Origin: Xylophilus sp. | Lineage (GTDB): Bacteria > Pseudomonadota > Gammaproteobacteria > Burkholderiales > Burkholderiaceae_C | DNA length: 42,388 nt | Direction: 5' to 3' | NCBI GenBank assembly: GCA_009914555.1 | Contig: WNDY01000040.1 | Location: 1-42,388, forward strand | In this document: piece by piece, positions 34,682 through 42,388 of the stretch | How the letters are laid out: each line of letters begins with the position of its first letter | How positions within the stretch are numbered: position 1 is the first letter of the stretch | Notes under the pieces: model-generated | Seen by the model: only the letters and a program-made list of their open reading frames with translations | Told to the model about the DNA's origin: nothing | Databases searched by the model: none | Translations under genes and position numbers: made by a program

Positions 34682-35995
34682 ATGGCAGTCAATGTCGAAA
34701 CCCTCGAGAAGCTGGAACGCAAGATCACGCTGACGCTGCCCGTCACGACGATCCAGTCCGAAGTCGACGCCCGGCTCAAGCGCTTGGCCCGCACCGTGAA
34801 GCTCGACGGCTTCCGTCCCGGCAAGGTGCCTCTGTCCGTCGTGGCCCAGCGCTACGGCTATTCGGTGCAGTACGAAGTGCTCAACGACAAGGTCGGCGAG
34901 GCCTTCTCCGCTGCCGCCAACGAGGCGCAGTTGCGCGTGGCCGGCCAGCCCCGCATCACCGAGAAGGAAGGCGCTGCCGAAGGCCAGGTGGCATTCGATG
35001 CCGTCTTCGAGGTGTTCCCCGAAGTCAAGATCGGCGACCTGTCGACCGCCGAGATCGAGAAGCTGTCGGCCGAGGTGGACGATGCCGCCATCGACAGGAC
35101 GCTTGAGATCCTGCGCAAGCAGCGCCGCACCTTCGCCCAGCGCCCGGCCGACGGTGCAGCCCAGGACGGCGACCGCGTGACGGTCGACTTCGAAGGCAAG
35201 ATCGACGGTGAAGTCTTCCAGGGCGGCCAGGCCAGCGACTTCCAGTTCCTGGTCGGCGAAGGCCAGATGCTCAAGGAATTCGAGGACGCGGTGCGCGGTC
35301 TCAAGGCCGGCGAGAGCAAGACCTTCCCGTTGTCCTTCCCCGAGGACTACCACGGCAAGGACGTGGCCGGCAAGCAGGCCGACTTCCTCGTGACGGTCAA
35401 GAAGATCGAAGCCGCCAGCCTGCCCGAAGTGGACGAAGCCTTCGCTCAATCGCTCGGCATCCCCGAAGCCACGGTCGACGGCCTGCGCGCCGACATCAGG
35501 AAGAACCTGGAGCGTGAAGTCAAGTTCCGCCTGCAGGCCCGCAACAAGCAGGCCGTGCTGGACGCGCTTTCGGCCCAGGCCGAACTCGACCTGCCGAATG
35601 CCAGCGTGCAGTCCGAGCTGGAGCGCCTGGTCGAAGGCGCCCGCGCCGACCTGAAGCAGCGCGGCATCAAGGACGCCGACAAAGCCCCGATCCCCGAGGA
35701 CATCTTCCGCCCGCAGGCCGAGCGCCGCGTGCGCCTGGGCCTGGTCGTGGCCGAACTGGTGCGCGCCAATGAACTGCAGGCCAAGCCCGAACAGGTCAAG
35801 GCCCACGTCGAGGAACTGGCGGCCAGCTACGAGAAGCCGGCGGACGTCGTGCGCTGGTACTACGGCGACGCCCAGCGCCTGGCAGAGGTCGAAGCCGTGG
35901 TCATCGAGAACAACGTGACCGACTTCGTCCTGGGCAAGGCCAAGGTCGTCGACAAGGCCGTGTCGTTCGAAGAGCTGATGGGTCAGCAGGCCTGA
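34682..35995 (+). CDS. tig: Trigger factor
   Basis: Trigger factor is the ribosome-bound chaperone and peptidyl-prolyl isomerase. The 437-residue product has the N-terminal ribosome-binding domain with signature GFRPGKVP. An FKBP-type isomerase domain (about 150-245: [20 protein letters not shown]) and a C-terminal chaperone domain follow. Length is normal. It starts the tig-clpP-clpX-lon block and ends with a GAAGGCGCC / GGCGCCTTC hairpin at 36011-36035. Confidence 0.96.
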   Translation: MAVNVETLEKLERKITLTLPVTTIQSEVDARLKRLARTVKLDGFRPGKVPLSVVAQRYGYSVQYEVLNDKVGEAFSAAANEAQLRVAGQPRITEKEGAAEGQVAFDAVFEVFPEVKIGDLSTAEIEKLSAEVDDAAIDRTLEILRKQRRTFAQRPADGAAQDGDRVTVDFEGKIDGEVFQGGQASDFQFLVGEGQMLKEFEDAVRGLKAGESKTFPLSFPEDYHGKDVAGKQADFLVTVKKIEAASLPEVDEAFAQSLGIPEATVDGLRADIRKNLEREVKFRLQARNKQAVLDALSAQAELDLPNASVQSELERLVEGARADLKQRGIKDADKAPIPEDIFRPQAERRVRLGLVVAELVRANELQAKPEQVKAHVEELAASYEKPADVVRWYYGDAQRLAEVEAVVIENNVTDFVLGKAKVVDKAVSFEELMGQQA

Positions 35996-36010
35996 GGCCT
36001 TCTTGGCCGA

Positions 36011-36035
36011 GAAGGCGCCCAGCGACGGCGCCTTC
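36011..36035 (+). terminator. Hairpin after tig (weak terminator)
   Basis: Perfect 9-bp stem GAAGGCGCC / GGCGCCTTC with a 7-nt loop, 15 bp after the tig stop, but no T-run follows. It may attenuate or protect the tig transcript rather than terminate it. Confidence 0.4.
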
Positions 36036-36049
36036 GATGCGCAGCGGGG

Positions 36050-36077
36050 CTTGTGCCGACGTGCACAGGCCCCATTT
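36050..36077 (+). promoter_or_regulatory. Sigma-32-like heat-shock promoter of clpP
   Basis: CTTGTGC (36050) and CCCCATTT (36070) are separated by 13 bp. This matches the heat-shock sigma-32 consensus (CTTGAAA, 13-15 bp, CCCCATNT) with a perfect -10 element. The clpP ATG is 45 bp further on. Confidence 0.65.
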
Positions 36078-36121
36078 CGTTTTTGGGTAAAGTCGTGCCC
36101 ACCTCTGGAGAAAGCGAAAAA

Positions 36122-36730
36122 ATGAGTTCACTGGATACCCAAGCCCTGGGCCTGATCCCCATGGTCATCGAGCAGTCGGGGCGCGGCGAGCGTTCGTTCG
36201 ACATCTACTCGCGCCTGCTCAAGGAGCGCATCGTCTTCCTGGTGGGCGAGGTCAACGACCAGTCAGCCAACCTCGTGGTGGCGCAGCTGCTGTTCCTCGA
36301 AAGCGAGAACCCCGACAAAGACATCTCGTTCTACATCAATTCGCCGGGCGGCAGCGTGTCGGCCGGACTGTCGATCTACGACACGATGCAGTTCATCAAG
36401 CCGGACGTCTCCACGATGTGCCTGGGCTTCGCGGCCAGCATGGGCGCCTTCCTGCTCGCGGCTGGCGCCAAGGGCAAGCGCTTCTCGCTGCCGAACTCGA
36501 AGATCATGATCCACCAAGTGCTCGGCGGCGCCCGCGGCCAGGCCACGGACATCGAGATCCACGCGCGCGACATCCTGCGCACCAAGGAGCAGCTCAACCG
36601 CATTCTGGCCGAGCGCACTGGCCAGCCGCTGGAGAAGGTGCGTGCCGATACCGAGCGCGACTATTTCCTGACGGCCGACGAGGCCAAGGACTACGGCCTG
36701 GTCGACCAGGTGGTGTCCAAGCGCGGCTGA
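36122..36730 (+). CDS. clpP: ATP-dependent Clp protease proteolytic subunit ClpP
   Basis: ClpP is the tetradecameric serine protease that degrades substrates fed by ClpX or ClpA. The 202-residue product has the catalytic triad Ser106 (GFAASMGAF), His131 ([10 protein letters not shown]) and Asp180 (ERDYFL). The oxyanion-region motif [12 protein letters not shown] is present. A GGAGAAAG site lies before the start. It forms the conserved clpP-clpX unit. Confidence 0.97.
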   Translation: MSSLDTQALGLIPMVIEQSGRGERSFDIYSRLLKERIVFLVGEVNDQSANLVVAQLLFLESENPDKDISFYINSPGGSVSAGLSIYDTMQFIKPDVSTMCLGFAASMGAFLLAAGAKGKRFSLPNSKIMIHQVLGGARGQATDIEIHARDILRTKEQLNRILAERTGQPLEKVRADTERDYFLTADEAKDYGLVDQVVSKRG

Positions 36731-36830
36731 GCTGCCGAGCGGGGTTTGCGGCGGCGTTTTCCCCGGCAGGGGGCGCCGCATCCCTTTCGCTATCATCCCC
36801 GAACGTTCACGTCACGAGGCAATAGTTTCC

Positions 36831-38096
<1,266 letters not shown>

Positions 38097-38222
38097 CCGC
38101 GACGTCGCCCGCCCCTGGATCGTCCGGCCCGGGGTGCGGCGGGTGGCGACTGCCGTCGCTCCGCCAGGGCGCCGGACCACACGACCCTGCAGACCCTACT
38201 GACGGGTCTGGTGCAGCTGCGG

Positions 38223-38250
38223 GTTGAAAATCCTCGCGAGCCGACCATAT
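38223..38250 (+). promoter_or_regulatory. Sigma-32-like heat-shock promoter of lon
   Basis: GTTGAAA (38223) and GACCATAT (38243) are 13 bp apart, close to the sigma-32 consensus CTTGAAA / CCCCATNT. The lon ATG is 25 bp past the -10. lon is a classic heat-shock gene. Confidence 0.55.
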
Positions 38251-38275
38251 TCACCAGGAACTTACAAGGATTCCC

Positions 38276-40708
<2,433 letters not shown>

Positions 40709-40756
40709 AAAGGCGAAAAAGCGCCCGGTTTGCCCTGGGAGTGTGAAATCTCGGGC

Positions 40757-40762
40757 TATAAT
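40757..40762 (+). promoter_or_regulatory. -10 box of the tRNA cluster
   Basis: A perfect TATAAT lies 40 bp before tRNA-Gly, preceded by TTGCCC 21 bp upstream (wide spacing). It probably drives the first tRNA-Gly, which has its own terminator. Confidence 0.5.
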
Positions 40763-40802
40763 TCCATCCATTGACGCCAACGACGGAAACGAAGTTTGCA
40801 GT

Positions 40803-40878
40803 GCGGGAATAGCTCAGTTGGTAGAGCGCAACCTTGCCAAGGTTGAGGTCGACGGTTCGAGCCCGTTTTCCCGCTCCA
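40803..40878 (+). tRNA. tRNA-Gly (GCC anticodon), copy 1
   Basis: 76-nt tRNA with acceptor stem GCGGGAA / TTCCCGC, D-arm AGCTCAGTTGGTAGAGC, anticodon loop with GCC, T-loop GTTCGAGCC and encoded CCA. It is the first tRNA after lon. Confidence 0.97.
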
Positions 40879-40890
40879 GATTCCGGGAAA

Positions 40891-40918
40891 AAGGAAGCGC
40901 ATCCAGCTTCCTTTTTTT
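40891..40918 (+). terminator. Rho-independent terminator between tRNA-Gly and tRNA-Cys
   Basis: Stem GGAAGC / GCTTCC with a 7-nt loop and a run of seven T, 12 bp after tRNA-Gly copy 1. tRNA-Cys must depend on readthrough or its own promoter. Confidence 0.85.
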
Positions 40919-40934
40919 ATGGTGAACCCATTCC

Positions 40935-41008
40935 GGCGCGGTAGCAAAGCGGTTATGCACCGGATTGCAAATCCGTGTAGGTCGGTTCGACTCCGGCCCG
41001 CGCCTCCA
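40935..41008 (+). tRNA. tRNA-Cys (GCA anticodon)
   Basis: 74-nt tRNA with acceptor stem GGCGCGG / CCGCGCC, anticodon stem-loop CCGGA-TTGCAAA-TCCG (anticodon GCA), T-loop GTTCGACTC and encoded CCA. Confidence 0.96.
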
Positions 41009-41030
41009 GCGTCTGGTCGTTGTGATTTTT

Positions 41031-41106
41031 GCGGGAATAGCTCAGTTGGTAGAGCGCAACCTTGCCAAGGTTGAGGTCGACGGTTCGAACCCGTTTTCCC
41101 GCTCCA
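41031..41106 (+). tRNA. tRNA-Gly (GCC anticodon), copy 2
   Basis: Identical to copy 1 except one base in the T-loop (GTTCGAACC instead of GTTCGAGCC). It lies 22 bp after tRNA-Cys and is the last native-looking gene before the IS remnants. Confidence 0.96.
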
Positions 41107-41302
41107 ACTTATGATCTACAGACTTCCACTGGCGTCTGTAAGTTGTTGAAAGGAGGGGCTTCGGCTCATAAGCGCTAACCAGTCGTCTCGTGCAGATCAT
41201 CCTGCTGATACGTTCTGTGTCGAGGAGGCTCACGCAAGCTGGCGGCGATTTCCTTCCAACGCTTCAGGCTATCGAGCAGCGAGAGCACTGGATTGACGGC
41301 CT
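41107..41302 (-). other. Junction region between tRNA-Gly and IS remnants
   Basis: No complete gene is seen. The first 50 bp contain an inverted repeat (CAGAC ... GTCTG) just after the tRNA. On the minus strand, 41175-41302 encodes an open tail (NPVLSLLDSLKRWKEIAASL and on, ending HETTG at TAG 41175-41177) that looks like the C-terminus of a lost protein, joined in the wrong frame to the transposase fragment upstream. I do not recognise it. A tRNA 3' end next to mobile DNA is a typical integration site. Confidence 0.4.
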
Positions 41303-41818
41303 GCAATACTGACTACCCCTGTCGCTGTGAAAGATCAGACCGGCCGGCGGTCTGCGCCGAAAACAGGCCATCAGCAGAGCGTCCTTGACCAGCGAGGTCT
41401 GCATGTGCGGCTGCAGGCTCCAGCCCACCACTTGGCGGCTGTGCAGGTCCAGTACGGCGGCCAGGTACAGCCAGCCCTCGTCGGTGGCGATGGAGGTGAT
41501 GTCGCCGCTCCATAGCGCATTAGGCGCAGCCGGCGTGAAGCGGCGTTGCACCAGGTCCGGGGCCACCGGCAAGCGGTGCGTGCTGTCGGTGGTCACCACG
41601 AACTTGCGCTTGCCCTGGGCCCTGATGCCGTGGCGCTGCATCAGTCGGCGCACCCGCTCCTTGCCCACCCGCAGGCCGCGGGCCCGCAGTTCGCGGTGCA
41701 TGCGCGGCCAGCCGTACTCGCCGCGCAACTGCTCGTGGATGGCTCGGATGTGGGCCAGCAAGGCGTCGTCGCTGTGCAACTTGTGCCCGCTGTGATTCGC
41801 ATCGCGCGAGCAGTTCTC
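41303..41818 (-). pseudogene. IS3-family transposase OrfB, truncated at both ends
   Basis: The fragment covers the helical and catalytic part of an IS3-family OrfB (HEQLRGEYGWPRMHRELRAR, NALWSGDITSIATDEGWLYL with the first Asp, HSDRGSQYC with the second Asp). The homology stops abruptly after GSQYC, and the Glu-containing C-terminus is missing. Upstream, the frame is cut at a TGA after about 13 residues. It is different from both the left IS and the 42-kb IS. Confidence 0.8.
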
Positions 41819-41921
41819 TCAGCGGAAATTGAAGTTGAAGTTATCCCGGTTCCACGGACGGTTATCGGCTTGATTCTCAAGCCGGGATTGGATCTTCCTC
41901 GTTGATCTCGGTTGCCACTTG

Positions 41922-42072
41922 TGAATCGCCCCGGCTTTCGTGGAGGCCAGTTGGTGTGAGTCAGCCCAGGATGGCCTGACCAGCGAGTTGCCGATGGTAG
42001 TTCGCCTCGGCTTCAGCTGGCGGGATGTAGCCGATAGACTCCATCAGCCGGTGATGGTTGAACCACAAGACC
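41922..42072 (-). mobile_element. 3' end of a second IS3-family element, cut by IS insertion
   Basis: On the minus strand, 41961-42072 encodes the last 36 or so residues of an IS3-family transposase (WFNHHRLMESIGYIPPAEAE, then ANYHRQLAGQ, stop TGA). The bases from 41922 (TGAATCGCCCCGG on the plus strand) look like its terminal inverted repeat. The fragment is truncated exactly where the next IS begins at 42073. Confidence 0.7.
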
Positions 42073-42388
42073 TGATCTTGCCCCCGTTTCACGGACACCC
42101 CTATAAGCGATTAACTATCGCAATAGGAGGTGGACGATGACCAAGAGCAAGGCAGGCAGAAAGGGGCAGGAGTTCAGCCTGGAGTTCAGGCAGCAGGCAC
42201 TGTTGCGAGCGGCCACAGAAGGGGTAACCACGGTGGCTCGTGATCTGGGGTTGCAGCCTGCCCAGCTGTACAGTTGGCGCGCCCAGGCGCGGCGGCACGA
42301 CCAGGACGATCAGGCACAACGCTTGGAGTTGGCCGAACATGCACGGCTCAAACGTGAAGTGGCGCGGCTGGAGGAGGAGAACGCTTTC
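42073..42388 (+). mobile_element. IS3-family insertion sequence, 5' part (cut by window edge)
   Basis: The left terminal repeat at 42073-42099 (TGATCTTGCCCC ... ACGGACACC) matches the right repeat of the IS at window start. It is followed by orfA with a strong AGGAGG site. The element has inserted into an older IS3 remnant. The rest is outside the window. Confidence 0.85.
42137..42388 (+). CDS. IS3-family transposase OrfA, N-terminal part
   Basis: The first 84 residues of OrfA are visible: MTKSKAGRKGQEFSLEFRQQ, a helix-turn-helix (about 15-50, with ARDLGLQPAQLYSWRAQ) and the start of a leucine-zipper-like coiled coil (LKREVARLEEEN). It binds the IS ends and is fused to OrfB by frameshifting in this family. 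It is open at the window end. Confidence 0.9.
   Translation, partial: MTKSKAGRKGQEFSLEFRQQALLRAATEGVTTVARDLGLQPAQLYSWRAQARRHDQDDQAQRLELAEHARLKREVARLEEENAF

Overview
The window looks like a chromosomal contig from a GC-rich betaproteobacterium of the order Burkholderiales, most likely Comamonadaceae (Variovorax/Acidovorax/Xylophilus-like). The reasons are strong G/C preference at third codon positions, gene orders typical of that group (tRNA-Leu-tig-clpP-clpX-lon-tRNA-Gly-tRNA-Cys; rpmB-rpmG; trxB opposite ftsK-lolA; hpnC-hpnD-hpnE), and intergenic repeats of a type I associate with this family. Genus-level assignment is inference.

Layout. 1-441 is the 3' end of an IS3-family insertion sequence sitting in a TRAP transporter large-permease gene (dctM), of which only the C-terminal part survives (442-1232). 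1.3-2.6 kb holds yceH and purN, divergent and 20 bp apart. 2.6-9.4 kb is the most accessory-looking part: a membrane protein, an EF-hand protein, a divergent OmpR/EnvZ-type two-component pair, a chalcone-isomerase-like secreted protein, a stand-alone flgH, a lipoprotein gene broken by an in-frame TAG, an Ala-rich protein whose N-terminus resembles that of the EF-hand protein, an AT-rich palindrome-rich gap of about 330 bp, and a 91-residue Gly/Ala-rich protein. 9.4-16.8 kb has a DUF1653 protein, an RsmB-like RNA methyltransferase, a fatty-acid desaturase, a DUF2917 protein divergent from a MocR-type regulator, and gspB-gspA. 16.9-23 kb has rpmG-rpmB, trxB, ftsK-lolA and a TRAP substrate-binding protein. 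23-28.3 kb is a translationally coupled six-gene operon for a B-type (ba3-like) heme-copper oxidase with three multiheme cytochromes c. 28.4-33.4 kb has hemH, a HAD hydrolase, and the squalene operon hpnC-hpnD-hpnE, in which hpnE is broken. 33.5-41.1 kb is the tRNA-Leu/tig/clpP/clpX/lon/tRNA proteostasis block. 41.1-42.4 kb is a pile of IS3-family remnants, ending inside the first gene of an IS whose terminal repeat matches that of the IS at the left end.

How the genes work together. The oxidase operon would carry electrons from c-type cytochromes through CuA to oxygen. hpnC and hpnD would supply precursors for squalene and hopanoids, with the last step apparently lost. tig, clpP, clpX and lon form a folding and degradation block, and clpP and lon have sigma-32-like promoters. 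The two-component pair divides a short divergent region with the EF-hand gene and may control it.

The most notable non-genic signal is a family of intergenic elements. At least five are exactly 61 bp long and begin just after, or overlap, a stop codon. Each carries the heptamer GGRGTAT (or a near copy) twice in the same orientation with a fixed 53-bp start-to-start distance, plus an internal GCGC core at a fixed position. Other points worth checking are two separate in-frame TAG codons in otherwise intact genes, and a set of genes that seem to have a -10 box 6-9 nt before the start codon and no ribosome binding site (leaderless candidates).
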